Assembly (NCBI GenBank): GCA_964621165.1
Contig: CAZULC010000002.1
Coordinates: 279,652-343,651, forward strand
Direction: 5' to 3'
Length of the DNA: 64,000 bases
Source of the DNA: UMGS1696 sp964621165
GTDB lineage: Bacteria; Bacillota; Clostridia; Oscillospirales; CAG-272
The notes below the pieces were generated by a model. It worked only from the letters and a program-made list of their open reading frames with translations, was not told the DNA's origin and ran no database searches. Shown here in pieces: positions 40,111-48,924 of this stretch. The translations under genes were made by a program, and so were the position numbers. How positions within the stretch are numbered: position 1 is the stretch's first letter; each line of letters opens with the position of its first letter.

Positions 40111-40701
40111 ATGAACCGTGATGAAATAATCCGCATATTCAGGGATCCGCCGATTCTCGATACGGAGAGGCTGGTTTTGCGCAAGATGCTGAAAAAAGAC
40201 GCTGCCGACATGTACGAATATGCCTGCCTGCCGGACGTTACCGAATATTTACTCTGGGAACCCCATTCTAGCCAGATGTACACCTACAGGTACCTGTCCT
40301 ATCTCCAGTCGAGGTACAAAGCCGGGGACTTTTACGACTGGGCTATTATTCTCAAGCGGAACGACAAAATGATCGGCACCTGCGGCTTCACTAAACTTAA
40401 CATAGAGCAGAACTCGGCTGAGATAGGCTACGTGCTGAATCCGGACTGCTGGGGCGCGGGAATTGCACCGGAAGCTGCAGCGGCTGTCATGCGCTACGGC
40501 TTTCTCAACCTCAGGCTTCATCGGATAGAGGCGCGGTACATGATAGGAAACGACCGAAGCCGGAGGGTCATGGAGAAAATAGGCATGCAGTTCGAGGGAG
40601 TGAGCCGGGACTCCATGCACGTGAAGGGGCGGTATGTCTCAATCGGCACCTGCGCCATACTTCGGGGTGAATTTCTGCGTCTGTACCATGTGATGGGGTG
40701 A
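40111..40701 (+). CDS. GNAT family N-acetyltransferase (RimJ/RimL type)
   Basis: 196 residues. The N-terminal LDTERLVLRKMLKKDAADMYEY, central MIGTCGFTKLNIEQNSAEIGYVL and acetyl-CoA loop 'GAGIAPEAAAAVMRYGF' with 'RIEARYMIGNDRSRRVMEKIGM' are the full GNAT motif order of the ribosomal-protein/peptide acetyltransferase branch. It would transfer acetyl from acetyl-CoA to an amine; the substrate is not predictable. Single-gene transcript with its own promoter. The ribosome site AAAAGGG lies 6 nt before the ATG. Confidence 0.88.
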   Translation: MNRDEIIRIFRDPPILDTERLVLRKMLKKDAADMYEYACLPDVTEYLLWEPHSSQMYTYRYLSYLQSRYKAGDFYDWAIILKRNDKMIGTCGFTKLNIEQNSAEIGYVLNPDCWGAGIAPEAAAAVMRYGFLNLRLHRIEARYMIGNDRSRRVMEKIGMQFEGVSRDSMHVKGRYVSIGTCAILRGEFLRLYHVMG

Positions 40702-40709
40702 CGTTTATA

Positions 40710-40739
40710 ACAAAAGCGGCAAGCCCGTAGTTGAGCCGC
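40710..40739 (-). terminator. Probable terminator of ychF
   Basis: On the minus strand GCGGC (40739-40735) pairs with GCCGC (40720-40716) around a 14-nt loop and is followed by TTTTG. It lies 47 nt after the ychF stop. The stem is short. Confidence 0.5.
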
Positions 40740-40785
40740 CGCACGAATGATTTTTCAGTTATATAAGCGGAAATACACGCGCCAA

Positions 40786-41880
40786 TCAGACGTTGAACCT
40801 GAACAGCACAATGTCACCGTCCCTGATGACGTAATCCTTGCCCTCACTGCGCACAAGTCCCTTTTCCTTAGCCGCGTTCATGGATCCGCAGGCCATCAAA
40901 TCCTCAAAGGACACGATTTCAGCACGAATGAAGCCCCGCTCGAAGTCCGAGTGAATCTTGCCTGCCGCCTGTGGAGCCTTTGTGCCGTTCACGATGGTCC
41001 ACGCCCGCACCTCTTTTGGACCTGCCGTAAGGTAGCTGATGTAGCCGAGAAGGGCGTAGCTTGCCTTTATGAGCTTGTCCAGACCACTTTCCTGAATTCC
41101 CATGTCGTCGAGGAACGCCTTTTTTTCCTCCGGCTCAAGCTCCGCGATTTCCGCTTCAATCTCAGCGCACACCGGAATGACCTCAGCCCCTTCCTTTGCG
41201 GCTTCAGCTTTGATTTTTTTGAACATCTCGTTGTCAGGCGACACCTCTGCCGCTTCGTCCTCGCTGACGTTTGCCGCGTAAATGATGGGCTTGAGGGTGA
41301 GCAGGTTCAAATCGGAAAGCAGTGCGGCTTCATCCTCGGTTAATTCCAGCTGACGCGCGGTTTTGCCCTCGTTGAGGGAGTCGAGGATGCGGTTGTAGAG
41401 GTCTAGCTGGGACTGGAGGGTTTTGTCTCCCTTGAGAAGCTTTGCCGTTTTGTCAATTTTCTTCTCCAGCTGTTCTATATCCGCGTAGATAAGTTCCATG
41501 TTGATGGTCTCAAGGTCGCGGATTGGGTCTACGTTTCCGTCAACGTGAATGATGTCCCCGTCCTCGAAGCAGCGCAGCACATGGACAACGGCGTCCACGT
41601 CGCGAATGTGTGAGAGAAACTTGTTTCCCAGTCCTTCACCCTTTGACGCACCGCGCACAAGTCCGGCAATGTCCACAAATTCCACCGTAGCCGGAGTGTA
41701 AAGGGTGGGGTTGTACATCTCAGCCAGCCGGTCAAGCCTGTAGTCCGGAACCTGAACCACACCTACGTTTGGGTCAATCGTGCAGAAGGGATAGTTTGCG
41801 CTTGGAGCACCCGCGCCGGTCAGAGCGTTGAACAGTGTGCTTTTGCCCACGTTGGGGAGACCAATAATACCGAGCTTCAT
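40786..41880 (-). CDS. ychF: YchF/OLA1 family ribosome-associated GTPase/ATPase
   Basis: 364 residues, the normal length. The P-loop GLPNVGKST starts at residue 7, with DIAGLVRGASKGEGLGN as switch II. The usual NKxD is replaced by NVSE (ANVSEDE), the hallmark of YchF, which prefers ATP. The C-terminal TGS-like domain ends in 'DYVIRDGDIVLFRFNV'. It binds ribosomes and the 70S/50S particles in the cytoplasm and is linked to stress responses. It is a single-gene unit with a good promoter at 41926-41954. Confidence 0.96.
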   Translation of the reverse strand: MKLGIIGLPNVGKSTLFNALTGAGAPSANYPFCTIDPNVGVVQVPDYRLDRLAEMYNPTLYTPATVEFVDIAGLVRGASKGEGLGNKFLSHIRDVDAVVHVLRCFEDGDIIHVDGNVDPIRDLETINMELIYADIEQLEKKIDKTAKLLKGDKTLQSQLDLYNRILDSLNEGKTARQLELTEDEAALLSDLNLLTLKPIIYAANVSEDEAAEVSPDNEMFKKIKAEAAKEGAEVIPVCAEIEAEIAELEPEEKKAFLDDMGIQESGLDKLIKASYALLGYISYLTAGPKEVRAWTIVNGTKAPQAAGKIHSDFERGFIRAEIVSFEDLMACGSMNAAKEKGLVRSEGKDYVIRDGDIVLFRFNV

Positions 41881-41925
41881 TTATATAAAATTCCTTTCGT
41901 GATTTGCTTTGATTCAGCTTTCCTT

Positions 41926-41954
41926 ATTATACACTTTTTTCCCGCAGTATTCAA
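41926..41954 (-). promoter_or_regulatory. Promoter of ychF
   Basis: On the minus strand TTGAAT (41954-41949), a 17-nt spacer and TATAAT (41931-41926). The ATG at 41880 is preceded by GAAAGGA. Confidence 0.78.
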
Positions 41955-42024
41955 GTGGCGCGGCTTACATTTTCATGAAATTTGAAATTTTTGCGTCCGG
42001 TATACAGAAATCTTATATTCCACA

Positions 42025-42053
42025 TTGACATTTTCACGCGGATATGGTAAAAT
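42025..42053 (+). promoter_or_regulatory. Strong extended -10 promoter of the VTC/DUF4956 operon
   Basis: TTGACA (42025-42030), a 17-nt spacer with TG one base before the -10, and TAAAAT (42048-42053). It leaves a leader of about 160 nt before the ATG at 42220 in which I see no clear structured element. Confidence 0.88.
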
Positions 42054-42219
42054 GAGATAATAAATAATGTTTAGAAGAAAATCAGACGAAATTAATACAC
42101 ATTACACATAAACTTCATATTGCATTCACAATTATAGTATAAAATAACATAGTATAAGATTATGGAGAGACAGGAAAAAGCACAGTCTTGAAGTAAAGAA
42201 TATAATTATGGAGGAAATA

Positions 42220-42900
42220 ATGATAACAGAAGCAGTTTACAGACACGAATACAAATACCTTGTCAACGCCTGTGATTGCGAAATTCTGTCAAGACGTCTC
42301 GGAACGGTGATGGAGAGGGATCCGCACACCACCGCCGACGGAACATACGTTATACGAAGTCTTTACTTTGATAACTACAATGACCGTGCGCTGCTGGAAA
42401 AAATCAACGGCGCTGACCCGAGAGCGAAATTCCGTATCAGAATCTACAACGGCGACGACTCCTTCATAGTACTTGAAAAAAAGGTGAAAAACGGCGAGAT
42501 GACCCAGAAAATCGAGTGCCGCATCACCAAGGACGAGTACTACAGAATCGTTTCCGCCGACATAGACTGGATGATTCACGACGGACGGGGACTTCTGGCA
42601 GAGCTTTACGCACAGATGAAGGGGTACACTCTGAGACCAAAGACCCTCGTGGAATACACCCGGACTCCGTTCATCTACGGTCCCGGCAATGTGAGAGTCA
42701 CCATAGACCGCAACATACGCTCTGGAGTCCACTCGACGGACCTCTTTGACCCCACGCCAATGGTACCCGCGAAGACTCTCGACGTGCTTGAGATAAAGTT
42801 CGACAGATACCTGCCCGACATTATAAAGTATATCGTCAACCCGATATGCTACAGCAGAAACTCAACCTCAAAGTACGAGGTATGCAGAACATATGGCTGA
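42220..42900 (+). CDS. VTC domain protein, polyphosphate-polymerase-like
   Basis: 226 residues consisting of one VTC domain of the triphosphate-tunnel (CYTH-like) fold. It begins YRHEYKYLVNACDCEIL, followed by YVIRSLYFDNYNDRALLEKI and the basic/acidic tunnel strands KFRIRIYN, VLEKKVK and KTLVEYTRTPFI, ending in LEIKFDRYLPDII. In yeast the related Vtc4 domain makes polyphosphate; bacterial copies are usually paired with DUF4956 proteins, as here. Enzymatic activity is therefore plausible but unproven. The ATG at 42220 is chosen because GGAGG lies 5 nt before it; an ATG at 42208 overlaps that site. Confidence 0.88.
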   Translation: MITEAVYRHEYKYLVNACDCEILSRRLGTVMERDPHTTADGTYVIRSLYFDNYNDRALLEKINGADPRAKFRIRIYNGDDSFIVLEKKVKNGEMTQKIECRITKDEYYRIVSADIDWMIHDGRGLLAELYAQMKGYTLRPKTLVEYTRTPFIYGPGNVRVTIDRNIRSGVHSTDLFDPTPMVPAKTLDVLEIKFDRYLPDIIKYIVNPICYSRNSTSKYEVCRTYG

Positions 42901-42948
42901 TACAAATTGGCACATAAAAAATACATAATCTGAAAGGAAAACAAGGTA

Positions 42949-43626
42949 ATGAAATCTTTTAACGACATTTTTAAAACAAGCTTTCTCGAAAAAGCGACAG
43001 AATTTTCTATTATTGACACCGTAATATCTCTCGTCCTTGCCTTTGCTCTTGGAATGTTTATTTACTTTGTCTATAAAAAGACTTATCAGGGCGTTATGTT
43101 CTCTCGTTCTTTTGGAGTATCCCTTGTAGCACTCACGATGATTGCAACATTTGTAATTCTTGCTGTAACATCCAATGTGGTTCTGTCCCTCGGTATGGTC
43201 GGCGCTCTCTCTATCGTGAGATTCCGTACAGCTATCAAGGATCCTCTTGACATCGTGTACCTGTTCTGGGCAATTGCAGTAGGAATCGTGCTTGGCGCAT
43301 GTCTCTACCCCCTTGCCGTCATCGGCTCACTTATTGTCGGTGCAATACTCCTTCTCTTTGTCAACGCAAAGACAGTTACCGGAAACGACTTCATCGTTGT
43401 TGTTGAATGCGCAGATGACGCGGGAGAAAAGAAAGCGGCTGAAATTATCAAAGCCGGCACAAAGAAGGCAAACATCAAATCCAAAACTGCAAAGCGCGGC
43501 TATATTGAAGTTACATACGAAGTTAAGCTGACTTCCGATGAGAGCGAGTTCATCAATAAACTCTCTTCCGAAGAAGGCATTGATAAGGCAGTACTCGTAA
43601 GCTACAACGGGGATTACATGGCGTAA
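42949..43626 (+). CDS. DUF4956 membrane protein
   Basis: 225 residues. Three to four helices (about 22-45, 55-78, 85-125) contain the family's conserved LGMVGALSIVRFRTAIKDP segment. A cytoplasmic C-terminal domain of about 90 residues (VVVECADDAGEKKAAEII, GYIEVTYEVKL) follows. DUF4956 proteins are almost always encoded next to a VTC-domain protein and may be its membrane partner. It starts 48 nt after the VTC gene, with GAAAGGA upstream, and is followed by a two-component system 58 nt later. Confidence 0.88.
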   Translation: MKSFNDIFKTSFLEKATEFSIIDTVISLVLAFALGMFIYFVYKKTYQGVMFSRSFGVSLVALTMIATFVILAVTSNVVLSLGMVGALSIVRFRTAIKDPLDIVYLFWAIAVGIVLGACLYPLAVIGSLIVGAILLLFVNAKTVTGNDFIVVVECADDAGEKKAAEIIKAGTKKANIKSKTAKRGYIEVTYEVKLTSDESEFINKLSSEEGIDKAVLVSYNGDYMA

Positions 43627-43684
43627 TCTGTCTCTCCGAAGCTGCGAATAATGCCGCAGACTACTTGTTAAGGAGATAAATTAT

Positions 43685-44377
43685 ATGGGAACAAAATTAC
43701 TTGTAATAGACGATGACCCCAACATCTGCGACTTACTGAAGTATTTCTTTGAAAACGAGGGCTACGAGGTAAAAACAGCAGGGGACGGCATAGAAGGTCT
43801 CAGCTATTTCAAAATGTATGAGCCTGACATTGTTCTGCTCGACCTGATGCTTCCGAAGAACAAGGACGGAAACCAGGTCTGCCGGGAAATCAGAGCTATC
43901 TCGACCAAGCCCATCATTATGATCACGGCAAAGGACGAGGTTCTCGATAAGGTTGTGGGACTGGAGCTTGGTGCGGACGACTTTGTGGTCAAGCCCTTTG
44001 ACATGAAGGAGCTGTCCGCCAGAATCAAGGCAGTGTTGCGTCGCTACATGGCTCACGACGACCAGACGAACAATGATACGATAAAGTTTGACAATATTGA
44101 GATAAGTCAGGACAAATACGAGCTGAAGCTCAAGGGAGAGGTGGTTGAAATTCCGCCGAAGGAATTGCAGCTTCTCTATTTCCTCGCCTCAAACTTCAAC
44201 CGCGTTTTCACAAGAGATACTCTTCTAGATAAGGTGTGGGGATTCGACTATCTCGGCGACTCACGTACAGTTGACGTTCACATCAAGCGTCTGAGAGAAA
44301 AGCTTGACGGCGTATCCGATAAATGGTGTCTGAAAACCGTATGGGGCGTCGGATATAAGTTCGAGCTAATTCAGTAA
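43685..44377 (+). CDS. OmpR family response regulator
   Basis: 230 residues. The receiver domain has the acidic pair in VIDDDPN, phosphoacceptor Asp53 (IVLLDLMLPK) and Lys in ITAKDE. The DNA-binding domain is a winged helix of the OmpR/PhoB type (FNRVFTRDTLLDKVWGFDY, RTVDVHIKRLREKL). It acts with the histidine kinase gene 97 nt downstream. Its targets are unknown, but it follows the VTC/DUF4956 pair closely and may share that transcript. Confidence 0.94.
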   Translation: MGTKLLVIDDDPNICDLLKYFFENEGYEVKTAGDGIEGLSYFKMYEPDIVLLDLMLPKNKDGNQVCREIRAISTKPIIMITAKDEVLDKVVGLELGADDFVVKPFDMKELSARIKAVLRRYMAHDDQTNNDTIKFDNIEISQDKYELKLKGEVVEIPPKELQLLYFLASNFNRVFTRDTLLDKVWGFDYLGDSRTVDVHIKRLREKLDGVSDKWCLKTVWGVGYKFELIQ

Positions 44378-44381
44378 ATTT

Positions 44382-44421
44382 AAATCAGGGGGGTGGCTCA
44401 GCGGTCAGCCCCTTTGATTTT
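44382..44421 (+). other. Hairpin between response regulator and kinase genes
   Basis: AAATCAGGGG (44382-44391) can pair with CCCC (44409-44412) and TGATTT (44415-44420) around a G-rich loop. It is followed by only a short T-run. It may act as a weak terminator or attenuator that lowers kinase relative to regulator expression. Confidence 0.4.
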
Positions 44422-44474
44422 AGCCGGAAAAACAGCGTTATACTTCAACCGCAAAACATGAGGTTATCCTATAT

Positions 44475-45992
44475 ATGTTCAGAAGTGTTTTTACAAAATA
44501 TATCTCGGCGTTCATGCTGATTTATATTTTCAGTATTTTCTTTTCCACGTCGATTGTCACGACCCTTCTCAACGTCTATGACGAAAACAGCAAGAACCGC
44601 GCCCTGTCAAATATCGCCTACGCCTCATGCGAATACATGATCGACGACTATTCCCAAAGCGGTGAGATGAGCTTTGAAGAATATCTCGACAGCTCCGTCT
44701 ATGAAATCATGCCCGTACTCAAGGCAATGGCGACAAATGGCGACAATGTTGTAATCTTCATCTCCGATGGCGAGGGAGACATAAGACTTGTTGGAGGTTC
44801 GCCGGACTACGTGAATTTCGCGGGAGACGACGGTATTGTGTCCGAAACTGAAGGACTGAGATATCCGGATTCTGTCATGGAGGAATTGAGAAAGAATTCG
44901 TCAATCTCAAGATTCGACAAGCTGGACGGATTTTTCACGGAAAAGCACCAGGTCTATATCCAGACCATCACCGCGAAGGACGGACGAGTCGTAGGCTCGG
45001 TTATGACTGCCGCAATGAGTTCCGATATGGATGACCTCCTTGAAGCAATGATAAAAACAATGGTAATGTCCACTCTGTGGCTGATGCTGGCGGCAATGGT
45101 GGCGGTTTACTTCATCACGGAACGGCTTGTTTCACCCATACGGGCAATGAGCAGAGCAGCACGGGAATTCGGCGCCGGACATTTTGACGCAAGGGTTGAA
45201 GTCAGCGGAAACGACGAGGTTGCGGAACTTGCCGACGCTTTCAACAACATGGCAGGCTCCCTGCAGCACAGCGAAGAGACAAAGCGGTTGTTTATGTCAA
45301 ATGTAGCACATGATTTGCGCACCCCCATGACCACTATCTCCGGCTTCATCGACAGCATACTCAGCGGCGCAATTTCACAGGAAAAAGTCCCCCATTACCT
45401 CGAAGTTATCTCGTCTGAGGTGAAGCGGCTTGCGCGGCTGGTGTCCAGTCTTCTTGAGCTGACCCGAATCCAGTCCGGTGAGAAAAAATTAAATCGGGTC
45501 CCCTTTGACATATGTGAAATGGCGCGGCAGATCATAATCAACGCGGAACAGCGGCTGGAGAACAAAAAGCTCGACGTGGAGTTTGTCTCCGATCGGGACA
45601 ACATGTACGTCCTTGCCGACAGCGACGCTGTCTACCGTGTGCTCTACAATCTCTGCGACAACGCCATAAAGTTCGCGAGGGAAGGCGGTAAATATCTGAT
45701 TACCATAAAGGAAACGGGACAGAAAATCACCACAAGCGTGTACAACGAGGGTCAGGGAATAGCTCCCGAGGATCTGCCATTCGTCTTCGACCAATTCTAC
45801 AAGGGTGACAAGAGCCGCGGGCTTGACAAATCCGGAGTTGGACTTGGACTCTACATTTCGAGAACCATAATCGAAAAGCACAACGAGAGAATTTACGTTG
45901 AAAGCGAGTACGGCAAGTGGTGCAGATTCACCTTTACTCTTGCGAAAACCGCCGCGACAAAGGAAAAAATTCCGCCAATCAACCTGCCGTGA
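44475..45992 (+). CDS. Membrane sensor histidine kinase
   Basis: 505 residues. Helices at about 8-30 and 193-215 bracket an extracellular domain of about 160 residues rich in acidic residues. Next come a HAMP segment (ERLVSPIRAMSRAAREFGAG), a HisKA domain with the phosphorylated His near 279 (NVAHDLRTPM), N box NLCDNAIKFA, G1 NEGQGIAPEDL, and G2 GVGLGLYIS. It would phosphorylate the OmpR-type regulator encoded upstream. The signal sensed by the extracellular domain is unknown. RlmL-like gene follows after 38 nt. Confidence 0.93.
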   Translation: MFRSVFTKYISAFMLIYIFSIFFSTSIVTTLLNVYDENSKNRALSNIAYASCEYMIDDYSQSGEMSFEEYLDSSVYEIMPVLKAMATNGDNVVIFISDGEGDIRLVGGSPDYVNFAGDDGIVSETEGLRYPDSVMEELRKNSSISRFDKLDGFFTEKHQVYIQTITAKDGRVVGSVMTAAMSSDMDDLLEAMIKTMVMSTLWLMLAAMVAVYFITERLVSPIRAMSRAAREFGAGHFDARVEVSGNDEVAELADAFNNMAGSLQHSEETKRLFMSNVAHDLRTPMTTISGFIDSILSGAISQEKVPHYLEVISSEVKRLARLVSSLLELTRIQSGEKKLNRVPFDICEMARQIIINAEQRLENKKLDVEFVSDRDNMYVLADSDAVYRVLYNLCDNAIKFAREGGKYLITIKETGQKITTSVYNEGQGIAPEDLPFVFDQFYKGDKSRGLDKSGVGLGLYISRTIIEKHNERIYVESEYGKWCRFTFTLAKTAATKEKIPPINLP

Positions 45993-46030
45993 CATCATTG
46001 ATATGAATTTACAATAACTCAAGGTAAAAT

Positions 46031-47161
46031 ATGAAACTGAACTACACAGCAACCTGCCTTTTCGGGCTTGAAGGCTTCCTCGGGGAAGAAATCGAAGCTC
46101 TCGGGTACCGCCGCGTTCACAACATGGACGGAAGAATCACCTTCGAGGGAGACGAAAACACCGCCGCCGAATGCAGTGTTAATCTGCGCTATGCCGAACG
46201 GCTGTACCTTAACCTCGGCTCCTTTGAGGCACTCACCTTCACCGACCTGTTTGACGGCACAAAATCCATCCCGTGGGAAGACTACATTGGTCGATATGAC
46301 GAATTTCCGGTAAGCGGCCACTCTATAAAGAGCCAGCTTTTCTCCGTTCCCGACTGTCAGCGAATCATAAAAAAGGCGGTTTCCGTCAGACTTGGTGAAA
46401 AATACCACATCCAGAGGCTTCCGGAAACCGGCGAAAAGTACAAAATCGAGTTTTTCCTCTTCAAGGACAACGTGAGCCTTATGATAGATTTGTCCGGCAC
46501 TCCTCTCCACAAGCGTGGCTACCGGCCGGAAACCGTTGAAGCTCCGATTCGGGAGACTCTTGCAGCGGCTATGGTGAAAATCGCCCGTATGCGTGAGGAC
46601 GTGCTTCTGTGGGACCCATTCTGCGGCTCGGGTACAATCGCAATCGAAGCGGCAATGCAGATGAAAAATATCGCTCCCGGACTCCGGCGTACTTTTGCGG
46701 CGGAAAAATTCCCGCTCTTTCCGGCTGAATCGTGGAAAAACGTACGGGAAGGCGCCGAAAGCAGAATCAAGCCCACATCATTTGAAGCCTACGCAACTGA
46801 CATAGACCAGAGATGCGTGGACGTCGCACGTGCTTCAGCGGACCGCGCAGGAGTGGGAGAGATGATAAATACCTTCGCAATGGACGCACTTGACATAGAC
46901 ACCCTCGGCCGTCGTGGAACTGTCGTCACAAATCCTCCGTACGGCGAGAGACTTTTGACTGTTGAAGAAGCAAATGATCTCTACCGAGCAATGGGTCAGG
47001 CGTTCCGTCGGCTGGAGCGGTGGCAGATTTACGTCATAACCCAGTCGGAATTATTCCCCAAGCTGTACGGTCGGCGGGCTGACAAAATCCGCAAGCTCTA
47101 CAATGGTATGATACCATGCTACTACTACCAGTTCTTCAAAAATCCAGACAAAAAGAAGTAA
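46031..47161 (+). CDS. THUMP domain class I rRNA methyltransferase (RlmL/YpsC type)
   Basis: 376 residues. An N-terminal THUMP domain (residues about 45-165) is followed by a Rossmann methyltransferase domain with 'LLWDPFCGSGTIAIEAAM' as SAM motif and VVTNPPYGERL as the catalytic NPPY. This family makes N2-methylguanosine in 23S rRNA (position 2445 in E. coli). The sequence is normal in length and complete. It is followed by a very strong terminator whose 3' arm contains the ribosome site of the next gene. Confidence 0.92.
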   Translation: MKLNYTATCLFGLEGFLGEEIEALGYRRVHNMDGRITFEGDENTAAECSVNLRYAERLYLNLGSFEALTFTDLFDGTKSIPWEDYIGRYDEFPVSGHSIKSQLFSVPDCQRIIKKAVSVRLGEKYHIQRLPETGEKYKIEFFLFKDNVSLMIDLSGTPLHKRGYRPETVEAPIRETLAAAMVKIARMREDVLLWDPFCGSGTIAIEAAMQMKNIAPGLRRTFAAEKFPLFPAESWKNVREGAESRIKPTSFEAYATDIDQRCVDVARASADRAGVGEMINTFAMDALDIDTLGRRGTVVTNPPYGERLLTVEEANDLYRAMGQAFRRLERWQIYVITQSELFPKLYGRRADKIRKLYNGMIPCYYYQFFKNPDKKK

Positions 47162-47178
47162 AACCGAATATTGTGAAG

Positions 47179-47227
47179 TCCTTTCGTCAACAATAATTCC
47201 AAGGTATGAATGACGAAAGGATTTTTT
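47179..47227 (+). terminator. Intrinsic terminator that overlaps the next gene's ribosome-binding site
   Basis: TCCTTTCGTCA (47179-47189) pairs perfectly with TGACGAAAGGA (47211-47221), followed by six T (47222-47227) and directly by the ATG of the germination gene at 47228. The AAAGGA needed to start that gene lies inside the 3' arm. Transcripts arriving from upstream should terminate here or have a masked ribosome site. Confidence 0.9.
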
Positions 47228-48655
47228 ATGAAAGTATACAACGAAAAGCTGAGCGGGGACTTCAATTCCAACCTCGCATTGATGGATAAAATCCTTCACC
47301 CGACGGAAAACTTTGACGTAATCCGCAAGAGTATGACCATAGCCGACGCGAACATCGTGATGTACTACATTGACGGGTTCATTAAGGGCGAGACTTTGCA
47401 GAAGCTTCTGACCTACATTGTGACGGTGAAGGAGTTCGGCGAAAACAAATCCTGTGACGCGCAGACATTCGCGGATAAGCACATGACCGCCGCCGAGGTT
47501 GACGTGAGCGACGACGTTGATTCAATCATTCTGGCAGTAATGAGCGGGTGCACGGCGTTCTTCTGCGACAGGTTCGACTCAAATGCATTGATTATAGATC
47601 TGCGCACCTATCCCGCGAGGAACACTGAAGAGCCGGAGAACGACAAGGTAATGCGGGGCAGCCGTGACGGATTTGTGGAAACCCTAATCTCGAACACCGC
47701 CATGATCCGCCGCAGAATCCGCACCCCTGATTTGACAGTGAAGTACCTCAACGCCGGAAAGAGCACCCGCACCGACATAGCCCTCGTTTATGTGAAGGGA
47801 AGAGCCGACGAAAAATACGCCGCTGAGCTGTCGGACAAAATCGAAAACCTCGACACGGACTCGCTGGTTTTAGGCCACCAGAGCCTGGCGGAAGCATTGA
47901 TCCGCACAAGATGGTACAATCCCTTCCCGAAAATCCGCTCAACTGAACGACCGGACACGACGGCGGCAATCCTTCTCGAGGGCGGAATCATAGTCCTGTG
48001 TGACAACAGCCCGGAGGCGATGATTTTCCCAACGTCACTGTTTGACTTTCTGCAGGAGACCGACGACTTCTACTTCCCGCCACTCACCGGCTCATATCTG
48101 CGTCTTCTGCGCCACGTGATTTTCTGGCTCACCGTAATCCTCACTCCCCTGTGGTACCTGAGTTTGATGCACGAGGAAATACTGCCGGATTCGATGAAGT
48201 TTCTGATTCCGAAGGAGCCCGGTGCGCTTCCCATATTCTTCCAGCTGATTCTGACCGAATTTGCCCTCGACGGACTCAAGCTGGCTTCACTGAACACGCC
48301 GAACGTGCTGTCAAACTCGCTGTCAGTCGTGGGAGGACTTCTCCTCGGAGACTTTGCCGTGACTGTAGGCTGGCTTTCACCGGACGTGATTCTCTATATG
48401 TCGTTTGTGGCAATCGCAAACTTCACCCAGTCTAGCTACGAGCTTGGCTACGCCTTCAAATACATGCGGATCATAACCTTGTGCCTTACCGCCCTGTTTG
48501 ACTGGATTGGATTCGCCGCCGGAATTGTGATAACGATTGTGCTGTCCGCCACAAACAAAACCGTAAACGGCCGCCGGAACTACCTCTACCCCCTGATTCC
48601 ATGGAACGGAAAAGCGATGGCAAGGCTTGTCTTCCGCCTCAAAAAGAAAAACTGA
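47228..48655 (+). CDS. GerA/SpoVAF family spore germination protein
   Basis: 475 residues. The N-terminal cytoplasmic half has the family pattern FDVIRKSMTIADANIVMYYIDGFI and VLLEGGIIVLCDNSPEAMIFPTSL-like sequence around residue 260. The C-terminal half has four or more helices (VIFWLTVILTPLWYLSL, GLLLGDFAVTVGWL, ITIVLSATN). These proteins sit in the inner spore membrane and take part in nutrient sensing and ion release. No GerB or GerC partner is adjacent, so a solitary SpoVAF-like role is more likely than a full germinant receptor. The start at 47228 is odd because its ribosome site is in a terminator stem. Confidence 0.87.
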   Translation: MKVYNEKLSGDFNSNLALMDKILHPTENFDVIRKSMTIADANIVMYYIDGFIKGETLQKLLTYIVTVKEFGENKSCDAQTFADKHMTAAEVDVSDDVDSIILAVMSGCTAFFCDRFDSNALIIDLRTYPARNTEEPENDKVMRGSRDGFVETLISNTAMIRRRIRTPDLTVKYLNAGKSTRTDIALVYVKGRADEKYAAELSDKIENLDTDSLVLGHQSLAEALIRTRWYNPFPKIRSTERPDTTAAILLEGGIIVLCDNSPEAMIFPTSLFDFLQETDDFYFPPLTGSYLRLLRHVIFWLTVILTPLWYLSLMHEEILPDSMKFLIPKEPGALPIFFQLILTEFALDGLKLASLNTPNVLSNSLSVVGGLLLGDFAVTVGWLSPDVILYMSFVAIANFTQSSYELGYAFKYMRIITLCLTALFDWIGFAAGIVITIVLSATNKTVNGRRNYLYPLIPWNGKAMARLVFRLKKKN

Positions 48656-48663
48656 ATACTATG

Positions 48664-48720
48664 AATCCGTTTTTCAGAATCCGGTATGAAAACCGCGTGA
48701 AAGCAAGACGGATTTTTTAG
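48664..48720 (+). terminator. Branched terminator after the germination gene
   Basis: AATCCGT (48664-48670) pairs with ACGGATT (48708-48714), followed by TTTT. An inner CGGT/ACCG hairpin fills the loop. It begins 8 nt after the stop. Confidence 0.7.
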
Positions 48721-48820
48721 TTTTGTAACGCAAACATAGTAATATATAACCAAAGTGGTTCGAAATTCAACCATTGGATTTATATAATAATACAAATGAG
48801 ATTTGTTTGATAAAAACCTA

Positions 48821-48849
48821 TTGACTAAACAATTCTTTAATGCTATAAT
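48821..48849 (+). promoter_or_regulatory. Near-consensus promoter of the MarR/ABC exporter operon
   Basis: TTGACT (48821-48826), a 17-nt spacer ending in TGC (extended -10) and TATAAT (48844-48849). The start codon of the MarR gene is about 76 nt downstream. Confidence 0.93.
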
Positions 48850-48851
48850 AT

Positions 48852-48864
48852 AATCAACTTGATT
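48852..48864. promoter_or_regulatory. Palindrome at the MarR operon start point, candidate MarR operator
   Basis: AATCAA-C-TTGATT is a perfect 13-bp palindrome placed 2 nt after the -10 element, at the expected start point. Many MarR proteins repress their own operon from such a site. Assignment to this MarR protein is inference from position. Confidence 0.45.
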
Positions 48865-48924
48865 CATAGATAAACTAATTGTAAACTCAATTTTAACGAT
48901 GAATTAATTAATTTTTACGAAAGG

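Noticed and set aside
48750..48777. Hairpin CCAAAGTGGTT/AACCATTGG upstream of the MarR promoter
   Set aside because: It has a bulge, no U-tract and lies outside the transcript of the MarR operon, so no function can be supported.
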